Below are positions 26,621 through 38,745 of a DNA stretch of 64,000 bases, in pieces. The position numbers and the translations under genes were made by a program. The notes beneath the pieces are model-generated. The model was not told where the DNA came from, did no database searches, and saw nothing but the letters and a program-made list of their open reading frames with translations. The stretch is from contig CM035231.1 of NCBI GenBank assembly GCA_020226215.1, positions 53,720,876 to 53,784,875 of the forward strand, in the 5' to 3' direction. Source of the DNA: Sindora glabra (taxonomy: Eukaryota; Streptophyta; Magnoliopsida; Fabales; Fabaceae). Each line of letters begins with the position of its first letter. Position 1 is the first letter of the stretch.

Positions 26621-29482
26621 TTACATAATATATGTCAAACTCAACATTTTCAATGTTGATTATTAATAAATAACCAATATTGATATTTTTCCATATCAAT
26701 TATAATTAAAACCAACATATAATATTTTGCACATAATTACAAAAACATAATTTGAGGTAAACTTTCAATATTAGCTATGTAAAGGAATTGATGTCTAATG
26801 TTTAGCCCTTCTTTAAGTCTAACAACTTGCTTTAATTATTGACGTTGATTTTTAAACAACTAACGTGGAAAGTAATGATATTTTTTATCCTATTTTCTAA
26901 GCTAAATCTTAAGCTCCCATTAGACATCGTTTACTAATAATTAACATAAAAAAGATATTACAGTTTTATATTACTAATTAATGTAAGGAGTTACTCATAT
27001 TTTCAAAAATGCCAAAATACTACTATATATATATATATATTAATTTTTACTTTAATAGATGTAAATGTGGTAATATTGTATTGCAATTCTATAGCAGTAT
27101 TAGTGAATGAACAATAATCTATAAAAAATTTACAAAATATGCTTGTATAGTATTATAGAAGTTATAACTAAACTTTTAGAGAAGCTTTTAAAATTTTATC
27201 CTAGGAATAAGCTATACTTCCATATCTTCATAAAAAAGTAGGAAGAGTTCCAAGTTATAAACTTATTTATCAAAGGCTAACTACAGGCATGTATGATTTT
27301 AAATCCTAATCAAGATCATGTAACACATTTTCACATCATGATGTCATAAAGAGAACAGTAATTCTTTCATAGGAATTTATAACATATATAAATAAAGAAA
27401 TCATGGAAATCTCTTTGCATTTTCTGATCATTCTTATTCTTTTATAAATCTAACCTCATCCCTTTAGGGTCAATCATGTCCTTTCATAAAGGAGTATATG
27501 GATTTGACAATATATATCATCACCTCAACATCAACAATATCATAAATTTCACAACAACTAGAATTATAATAAGTGCATTACCAACACTTTCATTTCATAG
27601 GTAAAATGCAAATATCACATATAAACAAGATCGTAAAAGGTAATTATCAATAATGCAATTCAAATATAACCCTTGCCACTGCGTATACAATACATATACG
27701 TTATCTTATGTATTATGACTTTATTTCAACATTTAAGGACTTATCACAAAGCATAACATTCTTAAGGAATTTGATTATTAAAAATGCAAGGGCAATAGTT
27801 GATGATATACTTAATTATAGGCTACCTAAGAATAAATTCTTGTGGTATAATTGACTATATACTCAATTATAGGCTTTTTGAGAGCATCCATTTAGGCTAT
27901 AATTAACTATATAATTAACTATACATTTCTAGAGAGTAGATACTTAATGGATGGTCGATTACATAGTCGAGTACGATCATCTAAAGAGTAACTTCCTTAG
28001 TCACTGTCAATTATAGTCCTTATAAGGCTAAATTTTTTGTTAATGACCAATTTTACACTTGATTATAAACTTCCAGAGAGTAGCTTCTTTTATCATAGTC
28101 GACTATATAACTAACTATAGCCTTATTTCCACATATTTCCTCATGATTTTCATTGTTTATTGGAGATGTATTCATATCAAATGCATTTCTTAAACTACAT
28201 ACACAAACATATCATTATATATTACTTCTACACCATCTTGCTCACTAGATTCAACAAAAATTCCAAGCCAAAACATTAAATTTGTTTATTTACTTCAAGA
28301 TTGAAAGAAAGTAAGGAAAACATAACACTTAGCATCCATAATTATTCATTGAGCTTGTTAAGAGGAGAGTCTAAATGAAGGAATTTGTAATTTGCTTGAT
28401 CCTTAGTTGTATGAAGAATTTAATGAAGATTGGTCCCCTTTTATGCTTTGATCAAGAAGAGGAAGAAGAAAAAGAGATGAAGAGAATAAAGAGGAAGAGG
28501 ATTTTAAAGATGATAAGGGGAATTGGGCTTGATTGGCTAAAACTTGGGAAGGAAAGAGAGATGGAGAATAAAGGAAAAATTGGAATGGTGTTCCTAATTG
28601 TTTATTGTTAAAATACTCACCTCTAAATATATTTAATCTTTGAACATTTTGTTACTCCTATTTTCTCAACCAATCCATATAAACAAAATCCTCATTCCAA
28701 TTTCATTCAAATAATAAATTCTCCTTTCCTTAACATTTTGCCTCATTTTTCCCTAAAATAATTTATCTTATTCATACAAAGACCTAATTTAAATTACTCA
28801 AAGTAATTAATTAGTTATTTTCCTTACAAACAAATTTATATTTAAAAGGGATATTGTAACATTTATTTACTTATGTAATTATTTATTTATTTATTTATTA
28901 TTTAGATAGGAACATAATTATTTATCAAGGCATGAGTTGTAAGTTAAAAAAAGGAGAAATAATAAGTTTGGAAAAAATTGAAAAGTTATCAATTTATAAA
29001 TTATAAATTACTCCAGATAGTTTATTAAATTAAATCTTTTTTTTGATAAGTTAGCATACGAAATATCTTTAAATGTTAGCTTATACTTTATTGATTAAGT
29101 AAATAAGCAATGAAAATCTTAAGTAGTATTTCATTATTGTATCATGGGACATTTGCTTTATGAAATCTTAATATTTTCGGAGTCATAATATTTAAATAAT
29201 TTTAGAATTCAAGTGTAAAGAATGCCAAATTATCATGTTGAGTCAATTAAAAAAATTCCTTAAAATATTAGGATTTTTTATTTTTAATAATTTTAAATTT
29301 AATATAGTAAAATATTTTACATTATCAGTGAATAAAAATGAAACATGTTATTAAAAATAATAGTAACTAATAATTTCTAACAATAATAAAAAAGTTTCAA
29401 TAAATTTTTATAAATATGATCATAGATGCATAAAAAGTTAATTTATACTAATGGATTAATTTTAAATCTTTTTTAATTGAGA
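26620..29482. other. Noncoding AT-rich DNA
   Basis: 26620-27010 has motifs CTCAACATTTTCAATGTTG, AACCAATATTGATAT, GACGTTGATTTTTAA and AGACATCGTTTAC. 27790-28110 holds degenerate phrases AGTCGACTATATAACTAACT, CAATTATAGGCT and AGAGTAGCTTC recurring every 50-100 bp. 28440-28580 is purine-rich. An ATTT run sits at 28877-28901. No gene. Confidence 0.45.
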
Positions 29483-31123
29483 AAAATACTTTAACCTCCC
29501 TTAAAATATTAAAAACCTACATAAATCTTCCATTTATTTTTAAAATCTATAGAAACATCCCTTAAACAACCAAGTTTCATTACACTTTCCTCCAATTTAA
29601 AATTGTCCATTCATTTGCTATTACGTCTTATGTTACAATTGACACTTTTGACCAAAAATGCCAAATTTACCTTTAATGTCATTATATAAACATCTAATCT
29701 ATTTTGAAATTATTTTTATATGTCTCTTACTTGTAATCTATTTTCTTTAGTTCATTTAATAAAAAATAAATATAATATATTTTTAATATAAAATTTATTT
29801 TTCAATTATTACTTAAAAGTCCTTTTTTATTATTTATCATAAGCAAATTATAAGAAAAATATAATAAATGTAATTATTTATTTACAATAAACTAAATCTA
29901 AAAATACATTAAATTCACACAAATTAAATGTAATTTTTTTTGGGTTATACAAATTAAATGTAATTGTGAACTATAAGTTTTAATGTATATTAAATATATA
30001 TTATAATGAAATTATTAAATTAAATGTAAATGTTTCCCAATAAATTTTAAAATTTAATTCCCTAAAATTTTAAAAAATATTCAATAAAACTAGCGATGTA
30101 ATTTTTTTAAAAAATAATTATTTATTATGTGGAATAAATAAATTTTAAGCATTTAAAAAAATAATAAATAATTTATTTTCCATTCAAAGTAATTATATTA
30201 TTGGCATTATAATTTATTTAAGACACATTAAACGAATAAAGTATAAAAAATACACAACTGTTAATTTTTTGGTAGGTACAATTATTAATTTTTAAATCTT
30301 ATTGAATAAAATCTAAACTGCTTAATAAAATTTTGTACTTAAATTACTATAATAAAGCAAACTAATATAACTATTTAATATTTAAGGTAAATAATTACTC
30401 AAAATATTTAAAACCTTAATAAAAATTTATTTTTTAAATAATTATTCAAAATATTTTCTTGTCATTGTAAGAAAATTATTTCCCCAAAAATATGAAGATT
30501 GTATTATGTGTATAGTTACTAAAAAATTATATTTTTAATGTAACAAATCATTTTCTCATAAAAAAATATTTATAAGTATAGGTGTGAAAATACTGTACAT
30601 TAAAAAAATTATATTTTTAATGTATATTTACTAGAAGATTATTTCCTTAAAAATATGAAGATTGTATTATGTATACAGTTACTATAAAAATTATGTTTTT
30701 AATCTAAAAAATTATTTTCTTATCATTGTTATTGTGTAGCTTGCACATTAAAATATATTATAATTTACTTATAATAAATAATAAAAAAAGACTTTTAAGT
30801 AATAATTAAAAATAAATTTTATATTAAAAATATATTATATTTTTTTATTAAATGAACTAAAGAAAATAGATCACAAGCAAGAGACATATAAAAATAATTT
30901 CAAAATAGATTAGATGTTTATATAATAAAATTAGGGGTAAATTTGGTATTTTTGGTAAAAAATGTGAATTGTAACACAAGACTTAATAGTAGATGGATAG
31001 ACGATTTTAAATTGTGGGAAAGCGTAATGAAACTTGATTGTTTAAGAGATGTTTGTGTATGTTTTGAAAATAGAAGGGGGTCTATATAGGTTTTCAATAC
31101 TTCAAAGGAGGTCAAAGTATTTT
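29483..31123. mobile_element. Element with long terminal inverted repeats (about 370 bp each)
   Basis: 29483-29853 and the reverse complement of 30758-31123 align along their full length, beginning AAAATACTTTAACCTCC (left) and AAAATACTTTGACCTCC (right), with roughly 10-15 percent differences by eye. The 0.9-kb interior is AT-rich, has no gene, and contains a direct repeat AAAAATATGAAGATTGTATT at about 30486 and 30648. Long arms suggest a Mutator-like or other foldback element; a 9-bp target duplication is not evident. Confidence 0.8.
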
Positions 31124-31420
31124 ATTTTTAATTTTTATATTTTTCAAACTTTGAGTAAAATTTTATAAAAGAATGTCACAACATGTAAAATTGATGCAAC
31201 ACACACACACACACAAAAAGAAATCAATTATCGGTAGTCAAAGTAAAAATAAAATTAACAGTAATCTTAGAAGTTGACAAATCAAATTTAAAAGAATGGT
31301 GGAAAATAATAAATGCAAATAAATGGTGGGAGTTTAAGTTTAATAACTGTAGGGTAATATTATGGAAGTTTTACTTTTTAAGAAGCTATGCTTTTTTATC
31401 TTTAAATTACTTTTATTGTA

Positions 31421-32241
31421 TTAAGATTTATATTTTTAATTTTAATTACTTATTTTGAAATTTAGGCAATTCAATTGTGAAACATTTAACCTCTTAAAAA
31501 ATTGATTTTTCCATAACATTATACATAATAGTAAAAAAAAATTCTCTAAATTCATTCCATTTTAGGTAAATGCATAATTAAAAAAAGGTAATGAACAACT
31601 TTAATTTAAAAAATCATAATTTATTAATATATTTTTATAAAAAGATAATTAATATATAAACTTGTTGGAGAAATACTTATATAAACATTATCTACCATAT
31701 CATTCTTAAGCACTTATACTCAAATACTGCCAATTATTAATGCGTGAATATATTTTGTTTAGTAATCAATTAAATATAAATAATAAATTAATAACCATTT
31801 ATTACTAAATAGAGTTGAAGAGAAAGTCAAGTTAATGGACCCTCGTATTATTAGTTACTAATATTTGAACAATAGTGTTTAAAAATAATATAATTGGAAA
31901 GAAAGTCAAATTAATGGATGTACATATTGTTAATTGGCAGCATTTAAATTGAAGTAGTGCTTAAGGATGACATAATAGGTTGTGCCTATATAAGTATTTC
32001 TTGAGTATTTACATAAATAATATTTGAAAGAAAATAATAAATACATTCTTAATTTCACAAGAGGATAGGTAAGTAAGAAAATTTTTTCCCTAAACCCACA
32101 ATTAGAAAACGGAAGAGCATAAAATAAAATTAAAAAATGGTATCAATTGAGCTCCCACATTATAGATTATAGATTTTTATCAAAAGACTTGGATATTAGA
32201 ATAAAAATGCTTTAAGCACAGGAAATGAAATTTAAAATTTG
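31421..32241. repeat. Tandem duplication unit 1 (about 0.82 kb)
   Basis: Collinear with 32286-33113 from ATTAAGATTTATATTTTTAA to GGAAATGAAATTTAAAATT. Copies differ by scattered substitutions and small indels. The 44 bases between the units repeat part of the unit start (TGTTTTGAAATTTAGGCAAT), so a partial third copy exists. Confidence 0.88.
31669..32002. mobile_element. Inverted-repeat (MITE-like) element in unit 1, 334 bp
   Basis: Left arm AGAAATACTTATATAA...ATCATTCTTAAGCACTT; the right arm is its reverse complement, AGTGCTTAAGGATGAC...TATATAAGTATTTCTT. Arms about 50 bp. Inside, GAGAAAGTCAAGTTAATGG and AGAAAGTCAAATTAATGGAT repeat in direct orientation. No clear target duplication. Confidence 0.65.
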
Positions 32242-32285
32242 ACTTACTTGTTTTGAAATTTAGGCAATTCAATTGTTAAACATGT

Positions 32286-33113
32286 ATTAAAATTTATATT
32301 TTTAATTTTAATTACTTGTTTTGAAATTCAAGCAATTCAATTGTAAAATATTTAACCTCTTAAGAGATTGATTTTCCCATAACTTTATACATCATAGTAT
32401 AAAAAAAAATCTCTATATTCCTTTCATTTTAGGTAAATGCACAATTAAAGAAGGTAATGAATAATTTTAATTTAAAAAATCATAATTTATTAATATATTT
32501 TTACAAAAAGATAATTAATATATAAATTTGTTGGAGAAATACTTATATAAACATTATCTACCGTATCATCCTTAGGCACTTCTACTCAAATACTGTCAGT
32601 TATTAATGCTTGAATACATTTTATTTAGCAATCAATTAAATATAAGTAATAAATTAACAACCATTTATTACTAGATATACCTGGAGAGAAAATCAAGTTA
32701 ATGGACCCACATGTTATTATTAGCAACATTTGAACAATAGTGTTTAAAGATGACACAATTGGAGAGAAAGTCAAATTAATGGATCTACATATTATTAATT
32801 TGTAGCATTTAAATTCTAGTAGTACTTAAGGATGACATAATAAATTGTGCCTATGTGAGTATTTCTCAAATTGTTGAGTATTTACATGAATAATATTTGA
32901 ATGAAAATAATAAATACATTCTTAATTTCACAAGACCATAGGTAAGTAAGAAATTTTTTTCCCTAAAACCACAATTAGAAAACGGAAGAGCATAAAACAA
33001 AATGAAAAAAAAGGTATCACTCGACCTCCCACATTATAGATTATAGATTTTTATCAAAAGACTGGGATTTTAGAATAAAAATACTTTAGGCATAGGAAAT
33101 GAAATTTAAAATT
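32286..33113. repeat. Tandem duplication unit 2
   Basis: Second copy of 31421-32241. It ends about 340 bp from the stop codon of PMEI gene 1, on its downstream side. Confidence 0.88.
32535..32866. mobile_element. Inverted-repeat (MITE-like) element in unit 2
   Basis: Copy of the element at 31669-32002, carried along in the tandem duplication: AGAAATACTTATATAAACAT left, GTGAGTATTTCT right. Confidence 0.65.
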
Positions 33114-33370
33114 GAGTTTTGAATATTTTATATCTATTATATTAAACTGTATAAATTTATTTTATCATCTTATATTTAATAATAATCTTTTATTTATATT
33201 AAAAATTTAATTTCAAATCTCATTTTTATTATTGTATTGGTGATTTAGAAATTATGCAATATTTTGCTTATCTGATTCATCACTTCTAACACAACCTATA
33301 TTTGTAACAAAAATTTTTTTTTTAAAAAAACCTCAAATCTTTGGGCATGAATCAGCCGAAATATTATTAG

Positions 33371-33425
33371 TATCTCACTACATGAGTGATACCAAGAATT
33401 TCTTCCTGCTATCTCTTACATTAGT
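33371..33425 (-). promoter_or_regulatory. Doublet 3' motif downstream of PMEI gene 1
   Basis: Two related motifs lie 28 and about 63 bp past the stop codon: on the plus strand TATCTCACTACATGAGTGAT (33371-33390) and TATCTCTTACATTAGT (33410-33425). The same doublet follows the other three PMEI genes at similar distance, so it is probably part of the 3' UTR or the polyadenylation region. Function is unknown. Confidence 0.45.
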
Positions 33426-33452
33426 CGTATAACCACTCCAAAAAACTACTTC

Positions 33453-34001
33453 TTAGTTATTCTGCAACAAATTACCAATAATCGAAATTATGTCCCCAAA
33501 ATTCAATAAATCTGCATTACACTTAACAAGTGCAGACTTATCCCCAGGACTATCCTCCGTACAATCCCTAGAAAACGTCATGAGGGCTGCTCCTTCCGTG
33601 CTCACGCCACCGTAATCTCCCTCTTTCAAGTACTCCTCTGCCTCGTCAAGGACTCCGACAACCTCGTCACTGTAAGTCGAATAACACTCTTGGAAATGTC
33701 GTTTCGATCCAGGATCAGTTGCGTTCTTTATCAACGACTTGAGAAGTACGACGATGCCGGAAAGATTTTTCCGAGTTACATCGACGGTGTACTCCCCTAA
33801 AGTAACAAGATCTTTACCTTTTGCACCGCCTGGTATGGAGTTGAGAACTTCTGAACAAAATTTAGGGTTTTGGGCTTGTTTGCATATCTCATCTACCTTA
33901 GCGACTTTACCTGATTGGATCGAGAGAGTGAAAGAGAAGAATATAAGCAGGATGAGAGAGAAAGAGCTGGGTTTAACAATGGAGGAGAGCATGGTGTTCA
34001 T
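33453..34001 (-). CDS. PMEI/invertase-inhibitor family protein, gene 1 of cluster
   Basis: An intact intronless frame of 182 residues, the usual length for plant pectin methylesterase or cell-wall/vacuolar invertase inhibitors (PMEI domain, a four-helix bundle with an N-terminal helical hairpin). A hydrophobic signal peptide spans about residues 14-30. The four family cysteines are at 40 and 49 (first disulfide, nine apart) and 106 and 147 (second). The PGGAKGKDLVTL stretch after Cys49 is shared by all four cluster members. Potential N-glycosylation sites are N79 (NLS) and N93 (NAT). An extra cysteine, C161, is absent from the other three. Met4 (position 33992) aligns with the starts of the paralogs and may be the real start; Met1 is equally possible. 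A TATA-like TTATAAAA lies about 60 bp upstream. By family, the protein is secreted to the apoplast and binds its enzyme 1:1; which enzyme cannot be decided from sequence. Family call is firm. Confidence 0.93.
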   Translation of the reverse strand: MNTMLSSIVKPSSFSLILLIFFSFTLSIQSGKVAKVDEICKQAQNPKFCSEVLNSIPGGAKGKDLVTLGEYTVDVTRKNLSGIVVLLKSLIKNATDPGSKRHFQECYSTYSDEVVGVLDEAEEYLKEGDYGGVSTEGAALMTFSRDCTEDSPGDKSALVKCNADLLNFGDIISIIGNLLQNN

Positions 34002-34062
34002 CTATAGCTGCCTCTTTGAGTTTTGTTCAGTGGTTTGCGCTGGAGATTATTACAGGGAGGGG

Positions 34063-34070
34063 TTTTATAA
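34063..34070 (-). promoter_or_regulatory. TATA-like box of PMEI gene 1
   Basis: On the minus strand this reads TTATAAAA, in ACTATTATAAAACCCC, about 60 bp before the first ATG of gene 1. Position and sequence fit a plant TATA box. It is not the same box as in genes 2-4, which use TTTAAATAG. Confidence 0.5.
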
Positions 34071-34099
34071 TAGTTTCTTGGTACATTTATAAGTCTAGT

Positions 34100-36516
34100 A
34101 ACTCTAGTTTGATGTTAATCTACAATAATTAGAACTAAGGAATATAATAAATAATTTTGATTGAAAAAATAAATTATAATTTATTAATATATTTTTCTTT
34201 AAAAATTAATTTATTGAACATTTTTATTTTTATATATTAAAAGTAATATTTGAAAGAAAAATATAAACGTAATCTTAATTTTCTAAATGATGGATAAATA
34301 GAAATTTTTTTCTCTAAATCAAAACTTAAAATAAATGGAGAGAATATTACTTAGTAAAAAAAATTGCATGCTTAAATTATATTCTTAATCATACTTAATA
34401 AATAAATAACTAGTATCAATTTTTACAATTTTTAATATCTACAAAATTAAAAAAATTAAAATTTTAATATATATAAATCCCACAAAACTATCAAATAAAT
34501 GATAAAATTGATAACTATCATTCATTTATAATCTATAACTACGTGACATCTATATCTATCCTATATACTTATACTACTAATAATTGAATGTTGTTTTGAA
34601 ACCTTTGCTTTTATTTTATTTTATTCTGCCTAGTGTCAACACCTAACAAAATTTTTTTACCTCCAAAACATCTTTCTCTTCCTTTCCATTCTTCTTTCCC
34701 ATTATACCCCTATTATACCTTAAATAAGTATTTGTTATCCACTTATGAGATTTTTTAGATATTACTTCCGTTAATATATAACTCTAAGATTATCCCTTGA
34801 GAATGTAGTTGCATTAGAACTCCCTTCCCAGTCTTACCCGGTTCAAGTTCAAGTTAATCGATGTTCGAATACCAAATGATTATTCATAAAAAAAAACTAT
34901 AATATTATTTTATGATAACTCATCTATTATTTCTTTTGTTTTTATTTATTCTGTTACAATTTTTCTCTTTTTGCTTTTTTTCATATCTACTACTATTTTT
35001 TACAATTAGATATTAATATAATAAAATAATATTAATATAATATGATATATTTAATTTTATTATAATAATATATTAAATAAGAAAAAAATTAATATAGAAA
35101 TTGTTAATTGAATATTCTATTCAATAAAAATATTTAAAATATGAAATCAAATTTATTTATTTAAATTTTATCAATCTTTTATCTATCATCTTAACTACAA
35201 ATGTAACGTTTTTTTGGGATGAATCAATTTATTTGCACTTTGCTACGTGTCACTACAATAGAAATGTTTTTTCCGCCATTTTCTGCTTCCAATTTTGACT
35301 CCGTTTTGTGCTCTAGAGTTACAAATTACGTTATTTTATTTATTTATTTATGTCTATTATTTTGTAAATGAGTGATGACATTATTGCTTGCAAATAATAA
35401 TTGGATTGCACGATATTTATTATATCTATTTATTATTTATTATATTTGGCTTTATTTATATTTTACCAATATTATATTATATTGATATTTACTTTTTATT
35501 AATTATTTACTGTTTAGTACTTTTTCCTGCATTAATTGTCCTTTATTTTATATTCATTCATATTATTTAAAACTAATATGCTGATATCGCTAACCACCAA
35601 ATAGTACACATATCAAACAATATGTTTATTTTTATTATAAGATTATTTTAAATAAATAAAAATTTTGATTTAATTAATTCAATTTTTTAACTATTTCATT
35701 TTTAGTTGTTCATTTTTTATATTACTTTCTACCTCATCTCCTATTCTTCTTCCATTTATTTGCTACATTGCATATTTTTCATATTTTTCCCTTTCTTTTA
35801 TATTGATTTCTATTATTTACGGTTTAAATACTAGTATTATTAAAAGATACACATATAAGATGATATGTTTATTTTTGTTATAAAAATATCTTAAATAATT
35901 TAAAATATTAATTTAATTGAATTTCTTGATTACTTAATTATATTTTCAATTTTTATTGCTTATATTACTTTACAACTCACTCATTAATTTTTTAATTTAT
36001 TTTATTGAAATTTTTTTTATACCTATTACTATTATTTATAACGTAGATGTTAATATCATAAAGTAGTATAGATACAATATAATAAATTTACTTTATTATA
36101 AAATTATTTTAGCTTAGTTAAAATTTAATATAAAAAGTTTAATTGAAACAAATAATTACATATTCCATTATTTGATAAATATTTAAAATTAAAATTAAAA
36201 TTAATTTTTTATTTAAATTTTATCAATATTTTCCTATATAATAAATTTAGACAATCAAAATATTTTAAATAAATTACATTACTTAACTATATATTCCATT
36301 TTTAATTCTTATACTTTCATATACTAATTTTATTTTTATTGAAAAAGAATACTTCTAAAACATTCAAATATGGCTAGTGTAGTTTATTTAAATAAGTCAT
36401 AATTAAATAATTAGTTTAAAACGTTTATGCATATATATACATAAAAAATATTATTTGAAGAAATTATTTTAACATAAAATTTTAATTATGATTGTAAGTT
36501 ATATATATTATTATGG
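34100..36516. other. Very AT-rich noncoding DNA upstream of PMEI gene 1
   Basis: No gene or clear mobile element. Mostly A/T runs; a short less AT-rich stretch at about 34790-34870, with no recognisable content. Confidence 0.5.
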
Positions 36517-37402
36517 AGGGTTAACAATGAGTTGAGTCAAGTCATAAGATATTTGAAGTTTGATTCACTTTTAACTCAATAGCTCAGCTTATAAACTAAA
36601 TGAATGATGCAGAATTGAATAATTTAGCTTATATATTAAATAAGTTGAATTTAAGTTTAGAGATGTTCGACTTGATTGTATCAAGAGCTGACTTGAATAA
36701 TATGTATAATTTAAAATTAATTAATATATATATTAATTAGAAATCTTTTTGTAATATATATTCTAAATTGAATACTTGTTATGAAAAAATAGTAATTATA
36801 ATAATTGTAATTTAATTTTTATATTTGAATTGTAATTAAAATAGAATAATAAATGTAATTAATGATGGACATTATATTAAAGTCATTTTTGTTTGAAATC
36901 AATTGTGGTTAAGATAAATATAATTTAAGAACATTATTTAAAAGGGAGTAGTAAAGTGTGAAAATTCCCCAAACAAAAGTCTACATTGAATATTATAAGG
37001 GTAGGTGCAAATATTCTCACTATAAAATAGGAACGATAATACAAAATTTTGAAATTATAGAAATCATGAGACAGTGACCAATTCATACTTATTAATTAGT
37101 TTAATGTCGGTTTGATACTTTTTATATACAATTTTAAAAATTTTCAATTTTAATGATAAGTCAAACCAAGCATATGTTCAGTTTACGAACTTTTTTGTTG
37201 AACCATTCAATGTAATTTAATTTTTTCAATATTAGTTTGATATTATCGAGTTGAGTCAAGTTGATTGTGAATTTAATTCAAGTTAAGTTTGAGTAAAAAA
37301 AAATTAATTTGAATCAGATTCAAACCAAGTCATGAGTTAAACAATATTATATCAATTCAAACCTAAGCTAAGTCCAATTTAACTTGATTCATTGTAAGTC
37401 CT
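36517..37402. mobile_element. Possible inverted-repeat element rich in GAGTTGAGTCAAG phrases
   Basis: AGGGTTAACAATGAGTTGAG at the left and, reverse-complemented, AGGACTTACAATGAATCAAG at the right. Inside, GAGTTGAGTCAAGTTGA, TTCAAGTTAAGTTTGAG and TTCAAACCTAAGCTAAG recur in both orientations, a composition seen in widespread plant MITEs. No target duplication seen. Confidence 0.5.
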
Positions 37403-38065
37403 GTTTACAGGGAAGTACTAATACATGTCGACTAGTCAAGAATTAGACACTATAAACGGACTCCTCTCCATTTTGTTGCAATCAAAATTAACGTCGATGA
37501 TAATAGCAGAATTAGAAATTTTGGCTTGAGAGAGTCGGATTGGATGTAAGTAAGCAAAACTTCGTCTTGTTGTACATAGAAAAATTTATAATGATATTAA
37601 ATAATTATAATTTTTTTGATAATTTTGATCTGAGATATAATAAATTATTTTAAAAAATTAAATATAAAAATTACAAAATATTAAATAAAATTATAAAAGT
37701 TTTTTTTATAAAAATTTATGGAAGCTTGTTTATAAAGATAAATTGTTCAAACATTTACAAAAAACTTACAATAAAAATTTATAAAATTTGTACAAATATA
37801 ATTAGTTTAATAAAATTCATATGTATGCACACTTTTATTAGACATATATAAAAATTTTGGATGATAAAGTCAAAACAAATAGTGAGGAAGCGATAGTTTT
37901 ATTATAATCATGTTAGATGTGTAATGTAATAAAAATATGAAGTTAAACTTATAAAGGTTGTAGCACATAAGTTCTGAGTTTTTATAAAGCTCATATGCAT
38001 GTATACTTTTTTGCACATGTATAAAGGCAAAAAAATTAATATATTTTAGCAAGAAGAGAGAAATG

Positions 38066-38123
<58 letters not shown>

Positions 38124-38227
38124 TACAATTTTTAATTATAGAAGAATTATGATTTTACATTTTGTATTTGTATCTCTATATTTTTTTATAAAATTTATTA
38201 TTATCACATAAGTATATAATTTTTTTA
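37403..38227. other. AT-rich noncoding DNA
   Basis: No gene. Contains the TA microsatellite at 38069-38119. Confidence 0.5.
38069..38119. repeat. (TA)n microsatellite, about 25 units
   Basis: Uninterrupted TA run of about 51 bp in noncoding DNA. Confidence 0.97.
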
Positions 38228-38696
38228 GGAAAAAATGCAATCAACTTTAGGATGGTTAGATTTTGCCCCTTTTAATTTTAAAAACTTAGAAATCACTCTC
38301 TTAAACTTTATAAGATTTGGAATTAATATTTATCTTTGAAGAAGAATCATAATATTATAGTATAATAAAATTTTTAGTCATTTTTCACATATAAATTTTA
38401 TATTATATAATTAATAGAAATTAAATTACATATAAAGAATTTTAATTAAATACTTGCAAATAAAGTATGAAATTATATGTGGAAAAAATAAAAAAATAAA
38501 AAAATATTTTATAATGTTGTAATTCTTGTTTAAAAATTTTATAAAAATATATAATTTGATAAAAATGGTTAATTAAGTGGATGATGGGTGTTAATTCCAA
38601 ATTTGATAAAATTTAAAGGGATGATTTTTAAGTTTTCAAAATTGAAGGGGCCAAAATCCAATAACCCAAAACTTGAAGGAGGTATTGCATTTTTCC
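38228..38696. mobile_element. Inverted-repeat element, 469 bp
   Basis: Left arm GGAAAAAATGCAATCAACTT...TTTGCCCCTTTTAATTTT and right arm, reverse-complemented, GGGAAAAATGCAATACCTCC...TTTGGCCCCTTCAATTTT, about 100 bp each, diverged. No target duplication recognised. MITE or foldback type. Confidence 0.7.
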
Positions 38697-38745
38697 CTTT
38701 TTTTTGGTGGGGAGAATGTAAAATAACACATATGCATATAGAAAA

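Noticed and set aside
28375..28611. 78-codon frame with Glu/Lys-rich stretch
   Set aside because: Follows from a purine-rich tract; no domain, no start context, and surrounding DNA is repeat-like.
30918..31115. 65-codon minus-strand frame
   Set aside because: Lies entirely inside an inverted-repeat arm; the other arm has no matching frame.
33739..34092. 117-codon plus-strand frame
   Set aside because: Antisense to PMEI gene 1; same holds for frames opposite genes 2, 3 and 4.
35262..35290. CACTACAATAGAAATG, a CACTA-like left terminus
   Set aside because: No matching right terminus, subterminal repeats or target duplication found in the following DNA.
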